Assembly: GCA_937958105.1 (NCBI GenBank) | Contig: CALFXJ010000005.1 | Span: 243,143 to 307,142, forward strand | From: an uncultured Cellvibrio sp. | GTDB lineage: Bacteria; Pseudomonadota; Gammaproteobacteria; Pseudomonadales; Cellvibrionaceae | DNA length: 64,000 nucleotides | Direction: 5' to 3' | Shown here: positions 51,565 to 61,326 of the stretch, piece after piece | Layout of the letters: every line of letters begins with the position of its first letter | How positions within the stretch are numbered: position 1 is the stretch's first letter | Made by a program: the position numbers and the translations under genes | Notes under the pieces: model-generated | Database searches by the model: none | Told to the model about the DNA's origin: nothing | The model's input: only the letters and a program-made list of their open reading frames with translations

Positions 51565-53973
51565 GTGAAGGGTCTCAAACTGCGTTTACTTACCACACTG
51601 ATCGCCAGTTATGCCGTCAGCCAGTCAGCCGTTGCACAGACACCGGTACTTGAGGAGATGCTGGTCACTGCACAGAAACGAGTGCAAAGCCTCAAGGACG
51701 TTCCCATCTCTGTAAATGCCATCGGTGGCGAAAAACTGGAAAAGGATGGGATTACCGGCATAGAAAGAATGGCCGATTACATCCCCAGCTTTAACATGAC
51801 CCAGACGGGCATCGGCACAAATATTTCTATCCGCGGCATCACTTCAGGTGTAAACCAGGGATTTGAACAGTCTGCGGCGCAGTTTGTTGACGGTATACAC
51901 TTTGGCCGTGCGCAACTCGCACGCGCACCCTTCCTGGACATTGAGCGCGTGGAAGTTCTGCGCGGTCCGCAGAGCATCCTGTTCGGCAAGAACAGCACTG
52001 CCGGGGCCATCAGCATCATCACCGCAAAACCTACTGATGAATTTGAAGGTAAGATCACCGCACTTTACGAACCCGAGTATGGTGAAGAAGATCTGCGTTT
52101 GGTCGTATCCGGGCCTTTGACCGAAACCCTCTCTGCACGCGTCGCTTTACTTAATCGCACCAGCGACGGTTATTTTGAAAACACCACGCTGGGTCGCGAC
52201 GAAGCCCAGGAAGAGGAGCGTGTTATCCGCGGCACCCTTGCGTGGAAGCCAACGGATAACTGGAATATCACGTTAAAGGTGGAAGATGGTTCCTTCGACA
52301 GTGACGGCCGCAATATTGAAGTTGTACGGCCGGTGGAATTACCGGTTGATGGTGCCGTGCCCTATGCCAACGTCTTGTCCGCACTCACCGGGGGCACGTA
52401 TACGCTGGATACTCAGCAGGATTTCAAACGTCAGTCCAATGGCGACTTCAGCTACAACAACACTGAAAACGCAACGCTGACCATCGAAACCGATATCGGC
52501 AATCACACACTGACTTCGGTTACCGGATACAACGCTTACGACTACCGCGAGCTGTGTGACTGCGACTTTATCGGCCTGCCCATCTTCTTCATCGACTCCA
52601 TGGAAGATTATGAGCAATTCAGCCAGGAGCTGCGTATCGCATCGCCCACCGACGGGGCTATCAGTTATATCGGCGGTCTCTTTTTCCAGAGCAGCGAGTT
52701 AAAGTTTGACGATATCATCGGCGTTCCGACGGACAGTCTGCTGGGCATCGCAGTGAACCCCGCCTTCCGCGGCTCATCCAGTAATCGAAACTTTAAGCAG
52801 GAGAGCGACCTTGCAGCCGTCTTCGCACAGGTAACCTGGAATATTACTGATCAATGGCATCTGACCCTGGGTGGACGTTACACCTCGGAAGACAAAGAGG
52901 CCAGCCGTCGCCAGTATCACGTTGCACCGGATGGCACCGCCCTGCCGGTTGGCGCACCGACGGATCCTTACAATGGCCTGTTTGGTTTGTTCAACATTGA
53001 AGCCTACGACACGGTTTATGGTGACCGCAGCGAATCTGGTTTCAGTCCGCAGATCAACCTGCAATATGATCTGAACTCCACCGACATGATTTACCTGAGC
53101 TACACCACCGGTTTCAAATCCGGCGGCTTTGACGTACGCGCTAACGCTCACCCCGATCCGCTGGTAAACAATGCCGTCAACGCAACGCCTGTGGATCACG
53201 ACAACGATCCTTCTACCGCACCAATCCCTCTCAATGCACCTATCACCGGTACCTTTGAGTTCGAAGACGAAGAAGTCACCAACTATGAGCTGGGTGGAAA
53301 ATTTACGCTGGCCGGCGGCGCAGCTGAGATTAACCTCGCACTGTTCCGCTCTGAGTTCAGCGATATGCAGACCAGCCAGTTTGACGGGGGCGTCAGTTTC
53401 AATGTTACCAACGCTGCTGAAGCGATTGTTCAGGGTCTGGAGATAGATGGTCGCTGGGCAGTCACCGATGACATTCTGGTTCGCGGTGGTGCTGCTTATC
53501 TGGACTTTGAGTACGACAAATTCCCCAACTCCCAATGCTACTTCGGCCAGGTAGACAATATCGCACCTATCGGCGATAACTTCTGTGACGCCAGTGGAGC
53601 GCGCCGTGAGTTCACGCCTGAATACCAGGGCAACCTGGGCATTGATCACACCTACCGGTTTGCGAACGGCGGGCTGGAGTTAAACAGCACCCTGGATTTA
53701 ATCTTCAGCGATAAGTACCTCACCACGCCATCGCTTGATCCGAAACTGCAGCAGGATGCGTACATGAAAGTGAATGCGCGCATCGCGCTCAGCAACGCCG
53801 ACAAAACCTGGGAACTGGCACTGATTGGCAAGAACCTGAGCGATGAAAATATCCTGACCTATGCGAATGGCCTGCCCGTGGCCAGCGTTCTCACCGGCGG
53901 CACCGGCAACGGCTATTACGCTTTCTATGAGCGCCCACGCACTATTGCATTACAGGGTACCGTCAGGTTCTAA
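51565..53973 (+). CDS. TonB-dependent outer-membrane receptor
   Basis: 802 residues from a GTG start 8-9 bases after AGGAG. A signal peptide (1-25, ending SAVAQ) is followed by a TonB-box-like segment (about 28-38, VLEEMLVTAQKR), a plug domain (about 40-150, with VPISVNAI and IERVEVLRGPQSILFGKNSTAGAISI) and a 22-strand barrel ending IALQGTVRF with the terminal Phe. No N-terminal signalling extension is present, so it is not a FecA-type transducer. The plug style resembles the large iron-complex/uncharacterised receptor group common in marine and polysaccharide-degrading gammaproteobacteria; substrate cannot be assigned. It stands alone with its own terminator. Confidence 0.9.
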   Translation: MKGLKLRLLTTLIASYAVSQSAVAQTPVLEEMLVTAQKRVQSLKDVPISVNAIGGEKLEKDGITGIERMADYIPSFNMTQTGIGTNISIRGITSGVNQGFEQSAAQFVDGIHFGRAQLARAPFLDIERVEVLRGPQSILFGKNSTAGAISIITAKPTDEFEGKITALYEPEYGEEDLRLVVSGPLTETLSARVALLNRTSDGYFENTTLGRDEAQEEERVIRGTLAWKPTDNWNITLKVEDGSFDSDGRNIEVVRPVELPVDGAVPYANVLSALTGGTYTLDTQQDFKRQSNGDFSYNNTENATLTIETDIGNHTLTSVTGYNAYDYRELCDCDFIGLPIFFIDSMEDYEQFSQELRIASPTDGAISYIGGLFFQSSELKFDDIIGVPTDSLLGIAVNPAFRGSSSNRNFKQESDLAAVFAQVTWNITDQWHLTLGGRYTSEDKEASRRQYHVAPDGTALPVGAPTDPYNGLFGLFNIEAYDTVYGDRSESGFSPQINLQYDLNSTDMIYLSYTTGFKSGGFDVRANAHPDPLVNNAVNATPVDHDNDPSTAPIPLNAPITGTFEFEDEEVTNYELGGKFTLAGGAAEINLALFRSEFSDMQTSQFDGGVSFNVTNAAEAIVQGLEIDGRWAVTDDILVRGGAAYLDFEYDKFPNSQCYFGQVDNIAPIGDNFCDASGARREFTPEYQGNLGIDHTYRFANGGLELNSTLDLIFSDKYLTTPSLDPKLQQDAYMKVNARIALSNADKTWELALIGKNLSDENILTYANGLPVASVLTGGTGNGYYAFYERPRTIALQGTVRF

Positions 53974-53986
53974 GGGATGACGTGAC

Positions 53987-54029
53987 TGCCGAAGCAGATA
54001 GTTGTTGAAATCTGCTTCGGCAATTTTCA
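53987..54029 (+). terminator. Terminator after the TonB-dependent receptor
   Basis: A perfect 13-bp stem, TGCCGAAGCAGAT/ATCTGCTTCGGCA, with a 10-base loop is followed by ATTTTCATT. It lies 14 bases past the stop. Confidence 0.85.
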
Positions 54030-54082
54030 TTCTGGATACTCTTGAAAAGCAAATCCGCTCCAGGATCCAAAGCAGAACAGGA

Positions 54083-54964
54083 TCAATCCCCCTTACCGTT
54101 CTCCAACGCCCACTGATAGAGAAAGTTCTTTTTTAAGCCGGTGAGCTTCGCCCCCAGACTCGCCGCCTGTTTTATTGGCAGTTCGTTTAACAGCACCCGC
54201 ATCACCCGCTCCGCCTCCTGACTCATCTGGGCAGTTGCCGGTGCCGCCGCACCGTGAACCAACAGGACAATCTCGCCGCGCTGCTGATTGGTATCGCCAG
54301 CGACCCAGGCTGCGATCTCCGCCACTGCGCCGCCGCGGATGGTTTCAAAGGTTTTGGTCAGCTCACGCGCGATGACAACTTCCCGCTCGGGTCCAAATAC
54401 TTGGGCAATGTCCTGCAAGGTTTCGAGGATCCGATGCGGTGCTTCATAAAAAATCAGCGTTCGCGGCTCATTGACCAGAGATTGCAACAGATTGCACCGC
54501 GCCGTTTGTTTGGCCGGTAGAAACCCTTCAAAGGCAAAACGGTCTGACGGTAATCCCGCCGCAGACAGTGCCGCGATCATGGCGCAGGCGCCGGGAACCG
54601 GCACCACCTGAACACCCCGCAGGCGCGCCTGCCGCACCAGGCGATAACCTGGATCAGACACCAGCGGCGTACCCGCATCAGAGATCAGCGCTACATTTTC
54701 ACCAGCGAGCAGGCGCTGCAGGATGTTTTCGGTGCGTTGATCATCACTGTGATCGTGATAGGCCACGACCGGCGTTTTAATGTCAAAGTGAGCGAGTAAA
54801 CGCGAACTGTGTCGTGTATCTTCTGCTGCGATCAATGCAACCGTTTGTAGTGCTTCCACCGCTCGCGGTACCATATCGGCCAGATTACCAATAGGTGTGG
54901 CAACGACATAAAGTGTTCCTGTCGCGGATGATGGGGATACAGTTGTCGAAGCGTCACTGGTCAT
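54083..54964 (-). CDS. rsmI: 16S rRNA 2'-O-methyltransferase of C1402
   Basis: 293 residues. RsmI adds the 2'-O-methyl group to C1402, complementing RsmH. It has the tetrapyrrole-methylase-like fold with LYVVATPIGNLADMVPRA, AEDTRHSSRLL, LISDAGTPLVSDPGYRLV and VPGACAMIAALSAAGLP. The first 15 Ser/Thr-rich residues are variable and a slightly later start is possible. It is divergent from lpoA, with about 50 bases between. Confidence 0.96.
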   Translation of the reverse strand: MTSDASTTVSPSSATGTLYVVATPIGNLADMVPRAVEALQTVALIAAEDTRHSSRLLAHFDIKTPVVAYHDHSDDQRTENILQRLLAGENVALISDAGTPLVSDPGYRLVRQARLRGVQVVPVPGACAMIAALSAAGLPSDRFAFEGFLPAKQTARCNLLQSLVNEPRTLIFYEAPHRILETLQDIAQVFGPEREVVIARELTKTFETIRGGAVAEIAAWVAGDTNQQRGEIVLLVHGAAAPATAQMSQEAERVMRVLLNELPIKQAASLGAKLTGLKKNFLYQWALENGKGD

Positions 54965-55014
54965 TATCAGTTCTCATTTTGTTATCACGGCGATAGGTCA
55001 GGAGAGTGTTGGGC

Positions 55015-56859
55015 ATGCTGAATCGAGGAATTACCGGCGCGTTGATCGTGCTTTTGGCATTCATTCTGGCGAGCTGCAGCAGCCAGCCCACCTCCGACAG
55101 ATCCACATCAACCGGCGCTGCTGCGCCAAAGGTCAAGCCGCTGCTGGAACAGGCGAGTCAAAGCGCCTCCCCCGAGCGGGAACGGCTTATGCTGCAGGCA
55201 GCCGACCTGCTCATTGCCCGTAAAGATTACGACTGGGCGCGCAACCTGCTGACCGGCATGGACTCAGGTGCGCTGGAAGACGATGCTTATGTCAAGTACG
55301 TCGACCTGCTGAGCACCGTAGCCCTGGAAGATGGCTCATACTTTCTGGCGCAGGGCATTCTAACGAACGTGCGACTTGAACGACAGTGGCAGAGCCTCGA
55401 CCCCCAGATGGAGATCAGCCTGCGCCAGAAGCGCGCCCGGGTTTTTGCTCTGCTGGGAGAGACCCACAACAGCGTACGTGAGCGCATCACCTTGACGGCC
55501 CTTCTGACAGACCCGCAGGCAGAAGCGTCCAACCACGAGGAAATCTGGCAAACCCTGATGACCATGTCCCAGGGAGACCTGCAGGAACGCAGCCTGAATG
55601 AATCGGACCATACCTTGCGCGGCTGGTACAGCCTGGCTGCACTGAGTAAAAACAACCAGACCAACCTGGAACGGCAACAGGCCCAGGTGGACGCCTGGCG
55701 TGCACAGTGGCCTGGCCACCCCGCCAATCGCAACCTTCCCAGTGATCTGCAGCTGTTGCGCACCCTGATCGACAACCAGCCGCGGCAAATCGCTCTACTG
55801 TTACCCTTGCAGGGCCGTCTGGCCAAAGCCGGTGAAGCCGTGCGTGATGGTTTTTTTGCGGCCTATTATCGTGCGAGCAGCGAACGGGCAGTGATGCCGG
55901 TGATCCGGCAATACGACAGCAGCGGCGACGTTCTGGCCGTTTATGACCAAGCCGTCAACGACGGGGCCGAGTTGATCATCGGTCCGCTGGAAAAGGAAAA
56001 AGTGGCCGAGCTGAGTCTCTTACCTTCCCTGCCGGTCCCCGTCCTGACACTGAACTATCCCGACACCCAGCCGGTAACGCCGGTTGACGGCCTTTACCAG
56101 TTTGGCCTCGCCGCTGAAGATGAAGCCCGTCAGGTGGCCCGTCAGGCTTACCTGGAAGGCCATCGTCTTGCGATGATCATGATCCCCACCCAGGAATGGA
56201 GCGAGCGCAGCGCCAAAGCCTTCAGCGATGAATGGCAAAGTCTGGGCGGAACCGTGGTCAACACCAGCCAGTTTGTGGGCACCGGAGATTATTCACGCGT
56301 GATCAAAAGCTCCATGCAGATTGAAGAAAGCCAGGCCCGCGCCGTAGAACTGGAGCGCCGTCTCGGTACCAATCTGCAGTTTGAAGCAAGACGCCGTCAG
56401 GACATCGACATGATCTTCCTCATTGCCGACCCGGCTCAGGCGCGACAGATAAAACCGACGCTGGCATTCCACTACGCCGGCAACATTCCAGTTTATGCCA
56501 CCAGCCATATTTACTCAGGCACCCCCAACCCAGGACTTGATCGCGACCTCAACGGGGTCCGTTTCAATACCATGCCCTGGCTGTTTGATGATCAGAACCC
56601 CGAGAAAAAAATTATTGACCAGAACACCCAATCATCCGCGATATACAGCCGCCTGCATGCGATGGGTGTCGATGCATTCCGTCTTTATCCTCGCCTGCCG
56701 CAGCTGGCGCAGGTCCCCGAGATGCGTCTCTACGGTGCCACCGGCGCATTGCGCCTGTTGCCGGACGGACGGATCGAGCGCGAACAGGTCTGGGCCCGCA
56801 TCCGCAGTGGACGGGCACAACCACTTCCCACCGTAGTTGCTGAAACCTATATCGAGTAG
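55015..56859 (+). CDS. lpoA: Outer-membrane lipoprotein activator of PBP1a
   Basis: 614 residues from MLNRGITGAL; AGGAG is 10 bases upstream. A lipoprotein signal ends in LAS-C21, with Ser22-Ser23 after the Cys favouring the outer membrane. An N-terminal helical TPR-like domain (about 40-245) and a C-terminal periplasmic-binding-protein fold (about 250-600, beginning RQIALLLPLQGRLAKAGEAVRDGF) match LpoA, which stimulates transpeptidation by PBP1a across the periplasm. It heads an lpoA-yraN-diaA-dolP series also seen in E. coli and Pseudomonas. Confidence 0.93.
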   Translation: MLNRGITGALIVLLAFILASCSSQPTSDRSTSTGAAAPKVKPLLEQASQSASPERERLMLQAADLLIARKDYDWARNLLTGMDSGALEDDAYVKYVDLLSTVALEDGSYFLAQGILTNVRLERQWQSLDPQMEISLRQKRARVFALLGETHNSVRERITLTALLTDPQAEASNHEEIWQTLMTMSQGDLQERSLNESDHTLRGWYSLAALSKNNQTNLERQQAQVDAWRAQWPGHPANRNLPSDLQLLRTLIDNQPRQIALLLPLQGRLAKAGEAVRDGFFAAYYRASSERAVMPVIRQYDSSGDVLAVYDQAVNDGAELIIGPLEKEKVAELSLLPSLPVPVLTLNYPDTQPVTPVDGLYQFGLAAEDEARQVARQAYLEGHRLAMIMIPTQEWSERSAKAFSDEWQSLGGTVVNTSQFVGTGDYSRVIKSSMQIEESQARAVELERRLGTNLQFEARRRQDIDMIFLIADPAQARQIKPTLAFHYAGNIPVYATSHIYSGTPNPGLDRDLNGVRFNTMPWLFDDQNPEKKIIDQNTQSSAIYSRLHAMGVDAFRLYPRLPQLAQVPEMRLYGATGALRLLPDGRIEREQVWARIRSGRAQPLPTVVAETYIE

Positions 56860-56863
56860 AGCT

Positions 56864-57244
56864 ATGACATTTTTACGTAAGGATGCGAATAAAAAGGCGC
56901 GAGGCGCACAGGCAGAGCTGCTTGCAGAGGCATTTCTGCAACGCCAGGGACTGACTTGTATAGAACGAAATTATCGCTGCGCCGGAGGAGAGATAGACCT
57001 CATCATGCGCGATGCAAATACGCTGGTATTTGTGGAGGTTCGCCTGCGCAGCAACCGCTACTTTGCGCAGGCGAGTGAAACCGTGGATTACCGCAAGCAG
57101 CACAAAATCACCCGCGCAGCGCAGCACTTTCTACTGACCCGACGACTGGTTGATAAAGTTCCCTGTCGCTTCGACGTCGTGGCCTTAACGGGCATGGGTT
57201 CCGAAAATATCGAATGGATTAAAAGTGCCTTCAATGCGGCCTAG
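56864..57244 (+). CDS. yraN: YraN/UPF0102 endonuclease-like protein
   Basis: 126 residues from MTFLRKDANKK, 4 bases after the lpoA stop; the open frame extends upstream inside lpoA. A restriction-endonuclease-like core is visible: GAQAELLAEAFL, NYRCAGGEIDLIMRD and TLVFVEVRLR supply the Asp and Glu-x-Arg/Lys catalytic-like residues. The function is not established. Conservation next to lpoA and diaA is widespread. Confidence 0.92.
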   Translation: MTFLRKDANKKARGAQAELLAEAFLQRQGLTCIERNYRCAGGEIDLIMRDANTLVFVEVRLRSNRYFAQASETVDYRKQHKITRAAQHFLLTRRLVDKVPCRFDVVALTGMGSENIEWIKSAFNAA

Positions 57245-57321
57245 CCCGTAGCAAACCTTGCTCCCTGAGTCATCATTGATTAACCTGCGCGCAGTCGTTA
57301 ATTTCTCAGCGGAACAGCATT

Positions 57322-57906
57322 ATGGATCAACGGGTCATCACGCTTTTTCACGAAAGCATCGAAGCCAAGATGCAGGCGGGCGAAAACCTCGCACCGCTGA
57401 TTGCCAGCGCCAGCCACGTTATTGTTCACGCACTGCTCGACGAAAAGAAAGTCCTGACCTGCGGCAATGGTATCTCTGCAGCCCAGGCCCAGATCTTTAC
57501 AGCCAGCCTGATCAACCGCTTTGAACATGAACGGCCCAGTCTGCCATCCTTCAATCTGGGTGGCGACATCACCACCCAGACCGCCATCGCCAGCGATTAC
57601 AGCTTTAACGACATCTACGCTAAACAAATCCGCGCACTGGGCCAGCCAGGTGATGTGCTGTTGCTGGTAACCACCGGCGGCAACAGCAGCAATCTGTTGC
57701 AGGCCATCAGCGCTGCTCATGATAAAGAGATGCAGGTCATTGCCCTCACCGGCCGCGACGGTGGCGACATTCCGGCCCTGCTGGATGTCAATGACCTGGA
57801 ATTGCGTGTGCCGCTGGGCTCGCAACCCAGGATTCACGAGGTGCACCTGCTTACATTGTTTTGTCTGTGCGACTTGATTGATCAACAGTTATTCGGGAGT
57901 CATTGA
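57322..57906 (+). CDS. diaA: DnaA initiator-associating protein DiaA (SIS domain)
   Basis: 194 residues. It has a sugar-isomerase (SIS) fold: LLDEKKVLTCGNGISAAQAQ, LLLVTTGGNSSNLLQAI and ALTGRDGGDIPALL. In E. coli DiaA tetramers bind DnaA and time replication initiation; the family is close to GmhA heptose isomerases. Assignment to DiaA rather than GmhA rests on the yraN-diaA-dolP context. The stop overlaps the next start in TGATG. Confidence 0.9.
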   Translation: MDQRVITLFHESIEAKMQAGENLAPLIASASHVIVHALLDEKKVLTCGNGISAAQAQIFTASLINRFEHERPSLPSFNLGGDITTQTAIASDYSFNDIYAKQIRALGQPGDVLLLVTTGGNSSNLLQAISAAHDKEMQVIALTGRDGGDIPALLDVNDLELRVPLGSQPRIHEVHLLTLFCLCDLIDQQLFGSH

Positions 57907-58484
57907 TGATGTGGAAGTTCACTCCAACACTGTTTCTACTCGTGCTCACCATGATATTCAGCGGCTGTGCCCGCCTGATTGATGCTACGACCAGCGAGCC
58001 GATTTACGTTCATCCGGGCAAACGTACAACAGGAGCACGGATCGATGACCGTAATATTGAAACTATTGCCATGGTTAATATGCTCAAAGCTCATCCGGGA
58101 CTCGCCGACGCGCGCCTTATTGTCAACAGTCACAACGGTGTCGTACTGTTGACCGGCCAGGTCGCCACTCATGAATTGCGCCAGATTGCCAGCGACACGG
58201 TCAACAAGATCAGCACCGTGCGTCAGCTGCATAATGAACTGCAGGTCGGCCCTTATGTGCCGGTCTCAACCCGCACCTACGACACCTGGCTCACCACCAA
58301 GATAAAAAGCAAATTGATCGCCAACGATGAGATTGACCAAGGCAGAATTCGAGTAATTACTGAAGATAAAACGGTTTTTCTGATGGGGATGGTGTCCCGG
58401 CGCGAAGCAGAAGTAGTGACCGACATTGCCCGGACAACCAGCGGGGTCAAAAAAGTGGTGCGGGTATTCGAATACATCAACTGA
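57906..58484 (+). CDS. dolP: BON-domain outer-membrane lipoprotein DolP
   Basis: 192 residues from the ATG in a TGATG overlap with diaA. A lipoprotein signal ends in FSG-C21. Two BON domains follow (about 48-115 and 125-192), the first with LKAHPGLADARLIVNSHNGVVLL-type and the second with RIRVITEDKTVFLMG patterns. DolP (YraP) binds anionic phospholipid at the division site and supports outer-membrane integrity. It ends the lpoA series. Confidence 0.92.
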   Translation: MMWKFTPTLFLLVLTMIFSGCARLIDATTSEPIYVHPGKRTTGARIDDRNIETIAMVNMLKAHPGLADARLIVNSHNGVVLLTGQVATHELRQIASDTVNKISTVRQLHNELQVGPYVPVSTRTYDTWLTTKIKSKLIANDEIDQGRIRVITEDKTVFLMGMVSRREAEVVTDIARTTSGVKKVVRVFEYIN

Positions 58485-58592
58485 GCGATGCGTCCCACAT
58501 CCTGACTCATTCACCTGCCGGTTCAGCAGAGCAATCTTTCAGCATCGTGCTAGTATTGAACGCACGACAACAACAACTTCCGGGAGCAAGCT

Positions 58593-59186
58593 ATGATCTC
58601 GACTATTGTGACACTGGTAATTATTGCCATCGTAGTCTTCTACGTTATCGGTATCTACAACAAGCTGGTCACATTGAAAAATCGTTATCAGAACGCTTTT
58701 TCGCAGATCGAGGTTCAACTTAAACGCCGGTACGATCTGATCCCGAATCTGGTGGAAACTGCTAAGGCGTACCTGAAGCATGAACGCGAAACGCTCGAAG
58801 CCGTCATCAGTGCACGCAACCAGGCTATGGCCGGGTTAAAGGCGGCGGCGGCAGAACCCGGCAGTGCTACCGCCATGCAACAACTGGCTGGTGCGGAAAA
58901 CCTGCTGACCAACGCCATGGGACGCCTGAACGTAGTGATGGAGGCCTATCCAGATCTTAAAGCGTCGCAGAACATGATGCAGGTATCCGAAGAGCTCACC
59001 AGCACCGAGAATAAAGTTGCCTTTTCACGGCAGGCTTTCAATGATGCAGTAACCGCTTATAACACCTACAGACAGACCTTCCCTCCTGTATTTTTTGCCA
59101 ATATGTTCGGTCACAGCCAGGATGCTGCGCTGCTGGAGTTTGCTGACTCAGCCGAAATTCAGTCTGCACCCAAGGTTTCGTTTTAA
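58593..59186 (+). CDS. lemA: LemA-family membrane protein
   Basis: 197 residues. A signal-anchor helix (about 4-22) precedes a four-helix bundle with the family motif KRRYDLIPNLVETAKAYLKHE and FNDAVTAYNTYRQTFPPVFFA. The biochemical role of LemA proteins is unknown; many are encoded next to M48 peptidases or TPM-domain proteins. A good GGGAG ribosome-binding site precedes the ATG. The next gene, 113 bases on, encodes an M48 peptidase. Confidence 0.93.
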   Translation: MISTIVTLVIIAIVVFYVIGIYNKLVTLKNRYQNAFSQIEVQLKRRYDLIPNLVETAKAYLKHERETLEAVISARNQAMAGLKAAAAEPGSATAMQQLAGAENLLTNAMGRLNVVMEAYPDLKASQNMMQVSEELTSTENKVAFSRQAFNDAVTAYNTYRQTFPPVFFANMFGHSQDAALLEFADSAEIQSAPKVSF

Positions 59187-59299
59187 CACTGACTCTCCCA
59201 TGCCCGCCCCCCGGCGGGCAACAATAGATACTGACGTCTATATAAAAGAAGGAAGATTATCAGGACGATCTGCCCGACCCCAGTCGCAGGAAACCGGTC

Positions 59300-61240
59300 A
59301 TGAATTTTTTTGAACAACAAGATCTGGCTCATCGCAATACTAAACGTCTTGTTTTATTACTGGTTGCCGCCGTCGTCTCGCTGATTGCCATCACCACCCT
59401 GCTCTTCGCCTGCATCATCTATTATCTGCAGGACGGTTATACCGGCCACCTGCAGGAAGTCCGTCCTTCAGGTTTTTGGCAGGGCCTGTTCAGCACCTTG
59501 AGCTGGGAGTTGCTCGGCTGGATTACATTTATTATCTGCGGTGTGGTGTTTGCCGGCAGCCTTTATAAGCTCATCCAATTGCGCAGCGGCGGCAAGGTTG
59601 TTGCTGAAGCCATGGGCGGCCGACTGATCAACATCAATGCCAGCGACGCGGACGAGAAAAAAATTCTGAACATCGTTGAGGAAATGGCTATCGCCTCGGG
59701 CACGCCGGTTCCACCGGTTTATCTGATCGAAGATGACGCGATCAATGCCTTTGCCGCAGGTCATACGCCCCAGGATGCGGTCATTGGTATTACCCGTGGA
59801 TGTATTCGTCTGCTGAATCGCGATGAGCTGCAAGGTGTTGTAGCGCATGAGTTCAGCCATATCTTTCACGGCGACATGAACCTGAATATCCGACTGGTGG
59901 CACTGCTTAACGGTATCCTGTTGATCGGTCTCATCGGGCATCACATGGTACGCAGTACCAGTCGGCGTTCAATGTTTCGTTCCAGCCGGGATAAATCTCC
60001 CGCTGCAGTCCTGAGTATCGGTCTGGCACTGATGGTGATCGGATACGGCGGAACCTTTTTCGGCAATATAATCAAAGCGGCGGTCAGTCGTCAGCGGGAG
60101 TTTCTCGCCGATGCCTCAGCCGTTCAGTTCACGCGGAACCCCAGCGGTATCTCGGGCGCGCTGAAAAAAATTGGCGGTTACGTCAGTGGCTCAAAGCTTG
60201 AGGCTGCCAATGCCTCCGAATACAGCCATATGTATTTCAGCCAAGGAGTCAGCACGGCATTTAATGCCCTGATGGCTACCCACCCACCTCTTGAGCAGCG
60301 CATCAAGCGCATCGAACCCCGATGGAATGGTAAATATCCCACAGTCGAAATTACGCTTGCCAATGCGGGAGCTGTGGAAGAGTCAGCAGCTCACCATGCC
60401 GCCCGTGCAAACTTCGCAGGTCACGCCACCAGCCAGTCGATTGATATCGACGCCGCGTTCGAACATATCGGTCAGGCCAGTACGGCGCATCTTGATTACG
60501 CCCAGCAAGCGCTGGCCATGCTCAGTGACACTGTTCGAGAGGCCGCTCACGATCCCTTCTCGGCGCGCGGCTTGATATACGGATTATTGCTCAGCAAGAA
60601 AGCCGATCAGCAACAGGTGCAGTGGCAACTGGCGGCTAAAGACATGACACCGGGGGAGATAAGCGCACTGCAGAAAATTGCACAGCTAAGCAACGCGCTG
60701 CCGGAGCGTTTACGCCTTCCACTGGTGGAGCTTTGTCTGCCAGCCCTCAAGCAGCTTTCACCGCTGCAACAACGCAATTTTAAGCAGTGCATCCACCACT
60801 TCATCTATGCCGATAAAAAAGTGAATCTGATGGAATGGGCCCTGCAACGAATCGTCATGCATCACCTGGATGAGCCACGCCCGATAATTCGCCACCATGA
60901 CCTGCGCGCGCTGCGTAATGAGTGTCAATTGCTGTTAAGTGTTCTGGCATATGCCGGTGCCGGATCAGACGAAGCCGCCAGCGAAGCCTTTCAGCATGCA
61001 GCCGCCTCTCTGCGTCTGGCTGCTCTGACCATCCTGCCCAAAAGTGCCGTGAAGATTGCCGATCTGGATGAAGCCCTGAACCGGTTGAATGGCGTAAAAG
61101 CCTTGCAGAAACCCCAGCTCCTGAAAGCCATGAGTCAGTGTATTCTGCATGATGGCACAGTAACTGTTACAGAAGCCGAATTGTTCCGCGCGATGGCCGA
61201 TGGCCTGGACTGTCCAGTCCCACCCCTGCTTCCCAGTTGA
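59300..61240 (+). CDS. M48-family membrane metallopeptidase with long C-terminal extension
   Basis: 646 residues. Two N-terminal helices (about 17-42 and 68-90) and two further helices (about 198-215 and 236-262) frame an M48 domain. HEFSH at 183-187 gives two zinc His and the catalytic Glu; the third ligand Glu is in REFLADASAVQF. The domain resembles HtpX but the protein is more than twice as long. From about 345 on there is a helix-rich, non-peptidase region with a TerB-like feel (for example LMEWALQRIV), identified by eye only. With lemA upstream it forms the common LemA-M48 pair. Envelope quality control is plausible but not shown. Confidence 0.88.
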   Translation: MNFFEQQDLAHRNTKRLVLLLVAAVVSLIAITTLLFACIIYYLQDGYTGHLQEVRPSGFWQGLFSTLSWELLGWITFIICGVVFAGSLYKLIQLRSGGKVVAEAMGGRLININASDADEKKILNIVEEMAIASGTPVPPVYLIEDDAINAFAAGHTPQDAVIGITRGCIRLLNRDELQGVVAHEFSHIFHGDMNLNIRLVALLNGILLIGLIGHHMVRSTSRRSMFRSSRDKSPAAVLSIGLALMVIGYGGTFFGNIIKAAVSRQREFLADASAVQFTRNPSGISGALKKIGGYVSGSKLEAANASEYSHMYFSQGVSTAFNALMATHPPLEQRIKRIEPRWNGKYPTVEITLANAGAVEESAAHHAARANFAGHATSQSIDIDAAFEHIGQASTAHLDYAQQALAMLSDTVREAAHDPFSARGLIYGLLLSKKADQQQVQWQLAAKDMTPGEISALQKIAQLSNALPERLRLPLVELCLPALKQLSPLQQRNFKQCIHHFIYADKKVNLMEWALQRIVMHHLDEPRPIIRHHDLRALRNECQLLLSVLAYAGAGSDEAASEAFQHAAASLRLAALTILPKSAVKIADLDEALNRLNGVKALQKPQLLKAMSQCILHDGTVTVTEAELFRAMADGLDCPVPPLLPS

Positions 61241-61326
61241 CCTGGATCACCTGTAATTATTTATGTGAGCGGTTATAATGCGGCCGTTTTGTATCCCACC
61301 CTATTCAATCACCAACCATTGAGGTA

